A stretch of 64,000 bases of DNA from Podospora pseudoanserina. Its lineage: Eukaryota; Ascomycota; Sordariomycetes; Sordariales; Podosporaceae. Every line of letters begins with the position of its first letter. Within the stretch, counting starts at the first letter, position 1. Made by a program: the position numbers and the translations under genes. The stretch covers positions 3,053,001-3,117,000 of the forward strand of contig NC_085922.1 of assembly GCF_035222485.1 (NCBI RefSeq), in the 5' to 3' direction. Under the pieces are notes generated by a model that was not told the DNA's origin, searched no databases, and saw only the letters and a list, made by a program, of their open reading frames with translations. This document shows, piece by piece, positions 31,823 to 43,800 of the stretch.

Positions 31823-34800
31823 GGGGATGGATAGGGGCAGAGGTTGTATGGGGAGGGATTGGGAGGATGAGGAGTAGAGTGGGGGTTAGGGGATTAGGGG
31901 ATACTCTATAAGATTCAAATGATAGATGGGTTCTCTTTGCTGCATGGTGTGTTTGTGTATAAGGGAAGCTACCAGAACAAAGAAGCATAGATGGGGGGGT
32001 TGCGATGGTTTCAGGAGAGAATATTTCCAGCGTTATTGTCCATTTACTGTTGGACTTGGATGCAAAATTCAGGGGCAGGAATGCAGACTGGGCTGGGAAG
32101 CGTTGATTGATTGCTATCCTTGGACATAATGCAGTCATTCTGCTGTAATTTACACATTCTGTCTCGGTGGTTGATTGCTTTTTTTTTCTTGGGAGTGTTG
32201 GTACTCTGCAAGCTGCAAGGGACGGGACCAAAACCTACCTACGGCTGCTTGGTTGGGCCACTGGGCTTGTCTTGCCCAGGTGCTTTTCTTTTCTTCTTTT
32301 CGGCACTGAACGACACCTTAATGGTCAGCGGCGTTCGCCCCTCCTCTCTCCGACTCTCTGTCTCTGGTTCTTCTTCTTCTTCTTCTTCTTTTCTGCAGGT
32401 ACAGTTCCTCCATCATTGGACGGGTACTACTCTGCGAGGTAGTATAGAAATTTGACACATCATCATCATCATCACCGACCTCGGCACTCTTCTGTTTTTC
32501 ACCCTGCTTTGAGTTCTTTTCAAGCTGTCTTACCTACGGACTGTTGTCTGGTGCTTCTCTCCCTCTTCTTCCTCTGGCCACAATTCGGGCTGCCATGCAT
32601 GCTCTGCTGCTGCTGCTGCTGCTGCAGGTACGGGATCCTCATCACGCTCTCATATTGCTACGCTGAGCTGGCTTTTTAGTCTCGGCAGTCAGAAGTTTCT
32701 TCTTTTCTTCTCTGTGACAGTCTATCTTATTCTCCTCGGCAATGCTGCGTTCTTCTTTCCAGGTTTTTTCTGGTAGGTGCTCATGCATCCTGCAAGGGAC
32801 GAGGAGAGCTATCAAGGGAGTACACGATTATTTGATTAGATTGAAGTGTGTGTTTGTGTGTGTTTGTGTGTGGTCAACGATGCAGGTCGGTCGGTCGGTC
32901 GGTTTGTGGCCCTACACTACAGGATGTTGTACACCGTGTCACTTCTTGCTTCTGGCGGTTATGATGAGAGTAGTAGACAGGGCGGAAAGAACGTGGGTTG
33001 CATGGGTTGGTGAACCTGGTTTGGCGACGGGGTGCTTAAACTTGGACGAACGATAGGTGGTTTTTTATTGCATGGGTACCTAGGGCAGAGAGGGTAGGTG
33101 TTGGCAATCGATGATGGGAGAGGCAAACACGGCGAGGCATTTTTTGGGGTTGGGTCGTTATGCTGCGGTGAAGCGTGACTTGGATGTGTATGCAGGGCGA
33201 GTTGTCAGTTCTGAGGTGATTATGCAAACGAAGGGATTGGTGATGAGAAAGTGAGAGCAAGGGCCGTATCAAGGTGAGACTTGGACGTAAAACGGCGCTG
33301 ACCTAGGTCTGTAGCCAAGGTAACCAAGGTGAGAGTGACGTGCTTCTATGCATGGTCTAGTCTAGGGTGGCCAAGGGAGAATAGAAGCAGGCCCTATGCC
33401 GGACCCATTTCCGTGAATACCCTCAACCCTAGATTTGTATTGAAGCGAGGGATGTATGTTGACCGCGGAGCAGCCGAGCCGAACCGCTTCAACCCACCAA
33501 TGGGTTTCCACGGCTTTTCAAATTTTCCAGCTCTCGTCGGGGGAGGGAAAAAATATATGTCGGGGTTGAATCTCTTTTTTGGTGAAGCTGGCTAAATTGG
33601 TCTTGCCACGTCAAAAAGTGGTGGTGGGAAGCATGGCCGCCCAATCACTTGATTCACCAGTCACCTGAACCGGACCGTGGGATTCCGTTGGTGGGTGTCC
33701 TCTGAAAAGGACAGGATCATGGTTCTTCGGGTCACCGCTCCGGATTTGTTCTTTGATTCACTCGATCAGTGACAAGGAGGAGCGGTCACCAGGTGTCACC
33801 ATCATAGAATCACAAAACAAAAAGTGGAGGAGGAAAACAAGCGGGGAAGGTCAAGGACCCCACCGTTCGTCGGAGCTGGGGCCGAGAAGCAAGTCATCAA
33901 CACCAAAATCCGCAGCTGAGATGCAAGTGTTTTCGGGGTTGTTTTCTTCTTGTTTGCCGATGTGGTCCAAGACTGGCGAGTGAGACATATCTCAGGATCG
34001 AGCTGAATGATGAGAAGAAAATCAAGAGAGAGAAAAAGAGAGACGACAATGTCTTGGCATGAGAGCGGTGGGGGTTGCCCAAGTGGGACAGTGCAGGTAT
34101 CCCGAAGTGGTGTAAGTGATAAGGACACCGGACGGTCAGCGAGATGTCCCATCGCAAACGGGGGGAGGAATGAGCAAAGTTTATACATTGTGTTGATCCC
34201 AAGAGTCTTCCACTCGGGTTGATATGGTCAGACTGAAAATATTCCCAAAACCAGCCAGACAAGGAGCAGACTGTCTCGGAGGTGTGCTAACAGAAACAGA
34301 AACAGACGGCGGGATTAAAGCAAGCCGCGAACCGTAATAGGCAGCATGCAGGGCTGTCAATGCTGCTTTATTACCTGCAGCCCAATGGCCGTTTGGCAGG
34401 TCTTGTCTTGCGCAAACCTCGGCCGAGAATTTGACTGGTTGACATGTTGAAGCCCGCACTGAGGTGGCATCCTCTGGCTGGTCCGTCGATGCTAGCGGCG
34501 AGAATAAGAAAAAAAAGCCTCCAAGAGGTCTGGTCTGGTTGGGTGCCATATTGGGCTCCACGATGATGCAGATGCAAGTCCCGGATCTGGGTGACCCCCA
34601 GTTCCCAAGAAGAAAACAAGTGGGAAGGGACCCTTCACATAACTGGGTCATCTCCCGCTCGCTCACCCTCCAAGCCACGGCAAAAACAAGGGCTATATTT
34701 CTGCGACTCTTGTTTCACTGCCCGGGACCTTCCTCGGCCGCAAGTGATACACACGAACAGACCTTGTGGTTCTCCGCTCTTTCGGACGCAAGCCTGGAGC

Positions 34801-35138
34801 AGATACCCGGAACGCCGTGACGCCCACTCACTCGGCGCTTGTTTTGATCTCAAGCGTTTGCCCTCATAGATGCTTTAAGCCATTCCTAACTTTCCCACCG
34901 TTCATAGCTCTTCGGGGAACCTGTTTCTTCTTGTCCGGACGACTCCTGTCTTCTTTCACGAGCTTTGCCAGCCCAGCCGACACCCTTGAGAGTCAACACC
35001 TTGAGGGTCAACACCTTGAGAGTCAACACCTTGAGAGTCAACACCGTTGGTACTACCATATAATACCTACTGCCAATCTTGGTCATTGGAACAACAAGCA
35101 AGCTGTGCCGTAGTCGCTGCAACCTTGACAACGGCAGA
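31823..35138. other. Long 3.3-kb intergenic region upstream of the TBC gene
   Basis: No gene is supported. It contains microsatellites (CTT at about 32368-32391, CAT at 32459-32475, CTG at 32605-32625, four GGTC units near 32886-32903), a GGTACCTAGG palindrome at 33075-33084 and a 15-bp tandem repeat at 34986-35045. Some of it may be a long leader of the TBC gene. Confidence 0.5.
34986..35045. repeat. Tandem repeat, four copies of a 15-bp unit
   Basis: Four consecutive copies of TTGAGAGTCAACACC are visible, with one substitution in copy 2. The array ends about 93 bp before the start codon of the TBC gene and so probably lies in its promoter or leader. Each unit contains GTCAACACC, which is also nearly a GTCAAC half-site. 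Confidence 0.93.
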
Positions 35139-38100
35139 ATGGCCCCCCAGAAAGTTGCCAGCGTGCGCCACAAATCGAGGCCATCAGCACGACTTGCTCC
35201 CTTCCGCGACGACAGCAGTCTGGTAGCGCTGCGGTACGAGCAGACAAAACAAGCAGAGCCTCCCATTCCCCTTCCACCACCGAGAAATCCTCGCCGCATA
35301 ATGCATCGCCCTGCGTCGACCATCGCATCGTCCTCCCCGAGTTCGCCAATCACCATCAACCCCCCGCCTGTTCCACCGCCGCAAGAAGAGCACCCTCTGT
35401 TCCGCACCCAGCCATCACCCCGGTCCCCAGCAGACGAGTGGAAGAGAGACTCGGGTCTGGCGCCGACATCTTCTTCGGTTACGCTCCGAGAAGAAGGTGC
35501 TGAAGATCCTGGGTTTCAAAAGTTCCTCGAGGTTATCGATGATGCGGCATCGGTATACTCCTCTGACGAGCAGCAGAACGGCCGAAAGGACGCGTCTCCG
35601 ATCCTAGATATCTTTCCCACTCCACCTCTGCGTATCTCGATTCCTCCTCGTCGTTCCGAGTCTGAGTGTGCGCCCCAGGACAACGGAATTGTATCACCTA
35701 GCCAGACCACGGCGCCGGCATCGCCAGTGACACCAACACGTCAAACGTCTCTCACCAAGAGAATAGGCCAAACACTAGGACTCCGCTCCAAGTCGGAAGG
35801 GTCGAAACGGTTGCGAAAAAAGATGCTTGGCGACGACAAGGCTGCAGCTGCACCGGCCGAGGCTGGTCATGGAACAGCCATGCGGGGCGTGCCGGGGCCG
35901 CTAAAATCGCCTAAACTCACCGTGCTCCCCAGTTCTCCCACTACCCCAGCAGGGGCCCCTGTCTTGCGCGGCAGCTCTAACAGGGGAAACATTCCTGCAA
36001 CATTAGGATCTTCTGCAACAGCCACAACTCCCACTACCCCCACAGCTCCTACAACTCCTGCAAGTACAGGAGACACCACTTTCATGCCTCTCGACACGCC
36101 CATTCCCGCCGACAGCCTGTGGGACGACCTCGGTGACCTGTCCTTCTCCAAGAGAGGCAGCATCATGTTTGGCGGCAAAAGTGACCCATTCAAGATGTTG
36201 AAGGCCGCCGGCGCAACCAGCTCGGCGGCAGCTCCCGCGACAGCGACAGGAAAAGAAACCGCGACACCGCTCTTGACGACGACGACGACGACGACGACGG
36301 AATCCCCCGACGCGGCGGCCACGACGGTATCAAGCGACCGCCCTCCCACCGACTCAGACACGATCACGACAACCCCCGAGAAGACACGCTCGTCGACGCA
36401 CACCACCACCCTGTCGGTACCGAGCATTCGCGTCCTGCCGGTAGATGTAGAGAGGGAATCACAAAAGGTGAGATCGCTCTATGAATCGTCTGGCGAGGGC
36501 TGTGGCTTGAACTGGGAGGATGGGGGGCACGTGTCGTCGTCGTCGTTTGGTTGCGGCGTCGGCAGCAACACCACCAGTGTTGTCGATCAGCATCATCAGC
36601 ATCGGCGCCTCGAGCCCACAGTGGAAGTCCCATCCGAAGAGGAAGAGATAGCAGTTGTGTACGGTTTTCCTTGGCTTTCTTTTCTTCGCATTTTATGCTT
36701 ATCTTGAGTTTATTTTTTTATTTTACTTTTTTTGTTTTTTTGGCACACAAGAGTTTACTGACAGCGAGCGCCTTCTTTTTCTCGCTCACGACTACAGATC
36801 TTCTTCTACTCCTCCCTCTTCAAGTCGGGTACCGTCAAGCGCAGCCGGTCAGCAACAGCAAGCTCAGCAACAGCAGCAAGCGCCAAGCGACCGTCTCTCA
36901 GCGCGTACTACTCCAGCGTCGAATACACCACGGTCGGCCAGTTCCTTGTCTCCGCTACGAGATAGCCACGCTTCTGCCGCCGTCACGAGGAGGGAATATG
37001 AAAGGGCGGGTGGTATTGAGGACTGGGAGGATGTAGGGTTTTCGGATGTGGATCGGTATGGGTTCATCAGCCAGCGCCCACCTGCAAGACCGGAAACGGC
37101 GAGGGCTGGGACCCCAGAGTTGAGGTCGGCGCAGATGCCGCCTAGAAGGAGGAACGTGCTGACCAAGAGGCCCATGACGGCTTATTCCGCCACCGGGGGT
37201 GGAGGTGGTAGTTTGGGGGGTTACATTCGACCACCAAGCAGGAAGGTTTCGACAAGGTCACTCAACACTTTTACGAGCGAATTCTCGACTCTGTCGAGGA
37301 GATCGACGAGGAGCTCGATCAGATCGGCGACGAATCGGTTGCCGCATAATAGGGATCGGAGGTGGATGGATGAGGCGGGGGACATGCTTGCTTTGCAGGC
37401 GGGACTGACGGGGATCAACACGGATGATCATGGGGATGGGGGAGGGGTGGGGTTTGCCAGCAACGTCGGGGTGAACGGGGGGAAGAACACGGAGGCACAG
37501 AAACGTAAGGAGTTGGAACGGGCCGAGAAGTGGAGGAAGATGGCGACTGTTGTGAATAAGAAGGCTGGGTCGTCGCCGTCGGCCTCACAGCCAAGTAGTC
37601 AGGGGCAGGGGATGGATTACGAATTCGACACCAAAAACGCAAAGTTGATTGACAGGACCTGGAAGGGTATCCCGGACTGCTGGCGGGCGGCGGCGTGGTA
37701 TTCCTTTTTGGCCACGAGCGCCAGGCAGTGGAAGAGCACCGAGACGGACGACTATTTGATTGCCGAATTTACGAGACTGCAGCACGAGAGCTCGCCGGAT
37801 GATGTGCAGATTGACCTGGACGTGCCGAGGACGATTAACGGGCATATCATGTTCCGCAAGCGGTATCGTGGCGGTCAGAGGCTGCTTTTCAGGGTGCTGC
37901 ATGCCATCTCGCTGTTTTTTCCCGAGTTGGGCTATGTGCAGGGGATGGCGCCCCTTGCGGCGACGCTGCTGTGTTATTTTGACGAGGAGAGGTGTTTTGT
38001 CATGCTGGTGAGGATGTGGCGGTACCGCGGGCTGGAGCACCTTTACAAGCCCGGCTTTGCGGAGCTGATGGGGGTGCTGGAGGACTTTGAGAACAGGTGG

Positions 38101-38547
38101 CTGGCCGGGAAGGACGTGGCGGCCAAGCTCAAAGAGCTGGCGATTGATGCCACGGCGTATGGGACGAGGTGGTACCTGACGCTGTTCAACTTGAGCATTC
38201 CGTTCCCGGCGCAGCTGAGGGTGTGGGATGTCTTTATGCTGCTGGGGGAGTGCCCGCCTCCAAATTATGAGGAGCAGCAGCAGCAGCTGGGGGAAAAGGA
38301 AAAGGGGAAGGGACCCGGGTTGGGAGCCAGGGGGGTGCCAAAGGGGCTGGATATCCTGCATGCCACGAGCGCGGCGCTGATTAATGCGTTGAGGGATGTG
38401 TTGCTTGATTCGGACTTTGAGAACGCGATGAAGGCGCTGACGGCTTGGATTCCGATTAAGGATGAGGATTTGCTCATGAAGGTTACGAGGGCCGAGTGGA
38501 GGGTTCATCATAAGGAGGGGGGTGGGGGGAGTAAGTGGAAGATGTGA
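35139..38547 (+). CDS. TBC-domain Rab GTPase-activating protein with long disordered N-terminus
   Basis: Two exons, 35139-36663 and 36752-38547, give 1106 residues. The junction VVY-EFTDSERLLFLAHDYR is my preferred splice; its donor (GTTTTC) is weak, and a GTACGG donor two bases earlier or an acceptor at about 36798 are alternatives. The N-terminal ~800 residues are Ser/Thr/Pro-rich, including a Thr run from ACG repeats (36274-36300), Gln-rich and Arg/Ser segments. The TBC domain spans residues ~810-1070. It starts GIPDCWRAAAWYSFL and carries the arginine finger in IDLDVPRT (codon 37828-37830) and the glutamine finger in YVQGM (codon 37939-37941). Both are needed for dual-finger GTP hydrolysis on Rab proteins, so the domain should be active. 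It probably acts on a Rab in vesicle traffic; which one is unknown. Confidence 0.9.
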
Positions 38548-38807
38548 GGAGTTTTGTTGGAGGGCCTTTTTTTCTATTCATTTTTTTTTTCTCTTGGGTC
38601 GTTTTTTTTGTTTGTTTGTTTGTTGGTTGGTGCCTGTTTCTCGAAAAGGAGATTGACAGGACACACAGGCATTTTTTCCGTGCAGACAAGTTTGATACCC
38701 CCCGTTTACTTTTTTTTTTGTTTCTCTGGTACGAGATTTGCTTATTCCCCCCTATTGCGAAATTGGTTTGAGCGTTTTTGTTGTTGTTGTTGTTGTTGTT
38801 GTTGTTT

Positions 38808-38882
<75 letters not shown>

Positions 38883-39671
38883 TTTCGGTGTGTGGTTCTT
38901 GTCTTGTTGTGGGATAGATTGAGGAAAGTGAGAGATGGATGCTTTTGATGGAATGTTTTCTGCCCCTATTTCTCTTTTTTAATGTTAGCTTGACCGGTTA
39001 GTTAGCTGGCTAGGTCGTCCACGTCATTTGACAGGACTTGTGTGTTTCTTTTGTCTTTGAACGATGGTGTGGATGAGTGGTGATGAGATGGTGATGTTAT
39101 AACTGTTGGGGTGGGATGGATGGTGGATGGGTAGGGTTAGGTTGATGTGGTTGCTGGAAGAGAGGGTGAGAAGTAAGAGAATGTAAATACATACATACCT
39201 ATGATACTGACACCTGAATTTATGGATCATTCGAGGTGCTGGGTCAAGTGTGTGGGTGTTGTGCGTGGTCGGGTTCTCTGAGAGAGACTGTTCAGAGGTT
39301 GGTCTGCCGGCTGTCTTGCATCTTTTGTCTATTATCTAGATTCAAATGGAGCTGTCGAACTCTTGACCATTTGTGGTATCGAGAAGATGCCATAGTTTCC
39401 TCTACATCTTTCTGCTAATTAGCAATTTCACAATTCATACCAGCCGGCAGTTTACACTTAAGGAGACTTTCATCACTCATCGAAATAAATAGCTTATATT
39501 CAGACACCAACTAGCTAGATATGTCACCACTATTCAGTACCTATCAACAACATCTTCGACAAGTTCGCCCCAGCTCTCATTTTCCCCTGCAGACATAACA
39601 ACAACATGGCTTTCCACCTAGCAACAGCCTACTCCGCGGAGAAATTATTCAAGACGAAACCAGAAAGAATA
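38548..39671. other. 3' region of the TBC gene with large GTT repeat
   Basis: About 1.1 kb, T-rich on the plus strand, with the GTT array described separately and a TAGGGTTAG word near 39132. No gene is supported. Confidence 0.55.
38774..38885. repeat. (GTT)n microsatellite of about 110 bp
   Basis: A near-continuous GTT/TTG array, interrupted twice by a TTTTT, starts about 230 bp after the TBC stop codon. If transcribed with that gene it would put a long GUU repeat in its 3' untranslated region. Confidence 0.93.
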
Positions 39672-40881
39672 TCATATCAAAGCAATCTCGGGACTGTCAA
39701 GGCCAAGAGGAGAAAACACAGTGAGACCATCGTAAAAGGTTGGCGTGTCCCCGCAGTCTGATAAACAGGGGGCTTGGAGGTTGAGGCTGGCTTTGGGTGT
39801 TGTGATGGAAAGAAATGCGGTCAAGGTGCTGGGGGAGCGGCTCGATGTACTGGACGATGAATCTTTGCAGAAATCTGCCGGGGTAGGAGTCTTCACCTCC
39901 CCCGACGGAAAGACAAGTGTTGGTTCGGGTTGGGGGTGGGAACCAGCTGTAAGTTGAAGGGAGTTGAAAGTGAAACTTGACACGGCTGAGCCAAGTCTCC
40001 TGGTGCTCGTCTCATGGCTTGGTATTGGATGATAGACTTGGGATCTGCCTGGCCGTGGGTGAGATACACAGGCGATGTTCAGGCGAGTAACCTGGCTAAA
40101 TGGACCAGCCTGCTGGAGCGGCGGGGAGCTGCTGGATTTGTGTGAATGAAGGGGACGCTTGGATGTGAATGAAGGGGAGCTTACCTTCGCTGGCACCATC
40201 CATGGGCTCTCTTGACGACCTCAAGAATTGGTTGGCTCGCGAGCTTCTTGCGATCTTCTTGATGATGGATTGGAGACAGGTGAATTTGTCTGATTCCAGG
40301 TCGTGGTTATAGCTTGCTGGAGTGGTCCGCGTTTCCGGCCAGACCGCGTTCTCGTGCTGGGTTCATCGGTTCTTGCTGCTCGGCGATGGCTTGGCTGTCG
40401 TCGGTAGGGTGTCCTGAGTTGTGGTGGAGATTCCCAGAGTGCGACCCCTTTGTCAAGTCATGACGCAGCTGGGTGAAGTCAGCTTGAGCACCGGGAGCTC
40501 GCCATGCCAATCCGGCCTCCCTCTCCGCAAACTCCCGGCTAGGTATGGGAGCAATGGCGTCTTGAGAGCCAGGCAACACCGGGTCTCTGAGGTGTAAGTT
40601 GCGGGGCTTCCGGAAGGCCCGAACAGGGCATTGAGGGCGCCGAGTAGCTCGGTCTGGCAACGGCAGACTATGTGGTTTGCTCCAACAGTGATTTTACTGA
40701 AGGCCAAGCAGCAGGCAATCTTTGAGAGCCTTGTCTTCGTCTGGAAATGCTTCTGAAGTTGCAAGGCAGTTTGTCCAGTCCAGAACTCGGGAGACCCGTC
40801 CAGCTCATCAGCCTTATCCACCCGGTCTTGGTGAGGTGACGATGGTCCAACGGAAGGGAAAGAGGTCAACCTGGGTGCCAT
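39672..40881 (-). CDS. Tentative four-exon gene, product not recognised
   Basis: I infer exons 40881-40698, 40653-40345, 40289-40185 and 39946-39672, which together give 290 residues and one open frame. Support is that each exon is coding-like in a different frame (for example SPEFWTGQTALQLQKHF, PSREFAEREAGLAW, SIIKKIARSSRANQFL, GLTVFSPLGLDSPEIAL) and that splice phases fit at every junction. A TATATATAC word on the plus strand at 41031-41039 could supply a TATA-like element upstream. Weak points are a 44-nt first intron, a GTCTGG donor for intron 2 and a 238-nt third intron. I see no known domain, signal peptide or clear membrane helix. The alternative is non-coding DNA with chance frames. 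Confidence 0.33.
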
Positions 40882-43800
40882 GTCCGGGGTGCCGTGTTCC
40901 GATACTGGGAGCCTGCTCTTGGTTGGAGACTGGTGGGTTATGGGGTGGGTACCTAGGTGAATGACGGTGTCGAGAAGCTAGATGGCGTGATGGATGTTGG
41001 TGAACATGGTTTGTTTTGAGATGAAGTGAGTATATATACACTCGACCGTCAGCTTTGAAGCTTGAACAGCGGTCTCGAAATATATGAGCTCTGAGAATAA
41101 GGAGAGATATTGGGGCTCTTATAGGCGTCCAACAACTCAGTCATCTCTCTTTCCATAGATAGTCAAGTGAGTTCGCGAGGATTCACATTCTCCCCAGTCG
41201 GAAGCTTGTTACGATCTCATGAGACAGATGACTGGTACATAATCTTCATTCTACTCAACAGCTATCTCATCTACTTTTCATCATTAAAGTGTGAGTGTTC
41301 ATGACATAATCCCCTTGACTGCAAGTGGTCAGTCGGTAGGTGAGAGAGATATCCCTATGACTCCCACCAGTACTATGCCCACAATCCAGTCAACACCAAC
41401 AAAAACAACCACAACCGCACCTATCACACAAACATAAGAGTCCCAACCTGAAGCTCATCATCTGACCCATGTGTACCTGCAAGAGTCGCTCTCGCTACCT
41501 CCATCCTCCCTTTTTCGGTCCTTTTCACGCGTGACTCGCATACGCCAAAGCAGCCGAGGGTGGTCAACCCAAAATTTCCTTTCTATGAAAAGCGGACTTT
41601 CCTTGTTTACTTTCTTTTTCGCGACGTTCCTTTGCTGTTCCGTGATTCTTCTAGCGCTGTCTCGGTACCCAACTTAGACAACCTTGTCGGCTTTCGAGAC
41701 CAATGTTCTCAGCGCTTCTCCCGCAGTAGTCTCCCCCTCGCTACCTTACTTACTTACCATAAAACAGCCTGTAATACACACGAGCTCTTATAGTATAGGC
41801 AGGTCTTTTACTAACTCCATAAAGGTAGGTCACATCAGTTGTATGTTCCGCGTGTTGTCAGTGTCACTACATACTGTCCAACCTACCTTGCAAAAAGAAA
41901 ATAAAAAATAAAAATAAAAAAAAGATTGCGCAACTGACCTTGTCCTTGTCTCTGTGCTTGTCTACCAGCATTTTACAACCTGGAAAGTTCACATGCCACG
42001 TGATAGAGATCGCGCCTACCACATCGGCTCAGCTTAGACGTCGCAAACCTTACATAGGTATGTTGGTTTATGTAAAGCACTTCTTAAATATCCCAATCCG
42101 GCAACCCCCAATATATCTGACACAAATCCACCCTACTTTCTCACCCACCACACCAACCAGCAAAACCAAGTCTGGGGTCCGGGGTCTGGGGTATTCTCCC
42201 CTTTCTTCATTATCTTCCGCACCATCCTCATCAGCAAGCCCTGCCAAGCCGAGGCACAGTAATCCCTTGCGTGATACCTCCCATCATCCCCCAAAAGCAT
42301 GTCAGACGGGTCAAAACATTCCACTTGTGGCTTACACTTGTGGCTTTTCCTCCGCCCCTCCCTTCCCCCCCACCCCTTTCACGCACATATAGGTATGTCA
42401 GATAGGTAGAAGAAGGTAACACACATGTTTCATGTGTTCTCCCGTCCTTGACAGCAAAGTATTATCACTGTGCATATGTAAATGCATGATGTCTTTTTAT
42501 ACCCTGCTTACCTGCTGCCTACCTACTACCTACCTCACCTCCGTGCCCAAATGTCATCCAAAGCATGTGGCATCAGTCTTGAATTTACAAAGCGGCCGAC
42601 CACCACCCGCTCACTCACACAGACACACACATACACACACACACACACACACACAAACACACAGTACGGGAGCTCTTCCAAAGTAAAAATAGCCGCGTCC
42701 CTTCTTCCGTCCCACACTCCCATCCCTTACCCGCAAGCGCCGTCAACATTCCCTCCCCCAATCCCAATCTACCCGCGTCTATCTCCAATTCAGCCGCGAT
42801 ACCCATTCGACCTCAACCTCGTGTGTGTGCATCACATCACAAGTTCCCCGGGCCCGGGTATACTGCCCACACCCGCACCCACACCCACCACACCACACTC
42901 GTCTGCCCCATCCCGTCTAAGCGAAGTGGTACATTCTCATAATCACTCTCATGTCAAGCAGCTTGGTTGAACCCATTAATTAAGACTTGGATAGATATGG
43001 AGAAAAAACCACAATGCCGTAGACGAAAAAGGGGGGCGAAATGCACTTGCAATCTTTTGCGTCCTCGCCTATAGGAAGCGGCAACTCGCTTCCAGCAGTA
43101 ACCTCTTTCATCCGCACAAACTGTCAATCTTGGAAAAAAGAAAAAAAAAAAGACCATCTTAACACGGAATTGATACCCTCCTCCCCTTGCCGAACCCACC
43201 AGCCGAAGTTGTTTGCTGGCGTCATCATAACCGTCCAGACAAGCCAGTGACGGGCGGCTCATTCGGATCGGTTCCATACAAGCCCCCAGAACAAACTTTG
43301 TATCCTGCCAGATCCGGAATCTCTGGCATAATCTTCATATCTGGGTCATTCGGCTCAACGGGACGAGACCAAACCAACAAACAAGGCAATATCGCGGCTT
43401 TTGGATAAGTGTTTTGGTTGTTCGGAAGGAATAGATACTGGGCCAAGAGATGATGAGGCTTCATGCTTGGGAAAAGGAAACAAAAGCGCACCGACAAAAG
43501 CATGCTGAAGTTGAGTGCAGTGGTAGCCACTAAGGCTACAGCCACAGCTGCGGCTGCTGCACTAGAGGACGACTGCGTCGATCAAGCACATATATACGCC
43601 CTCCCCCCAAAAAGACAACTGACAAGGACAAGGCCTCGACGGCAAGACCCAGGATCCAAATACCGTGCCGCGTCCAGGTGTGGTCCAAAAGAAACATGGG
43701 CATGGCCACCATACCATACCGTTCATGCCTGCCTGCCGACGACGAGACAAGTCCACGTTGTCAAAGGGAAAAAACAAATCCCACGTGCAGGCCGCGTATG

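Noticed and set aside
43500-43560. Apparent Ala-rich start of a protein (ATATAAAAALED-like)
   Set aside because: Caused by GCT/GCC/ACA triplet-like DNA; no continuation into a domain.
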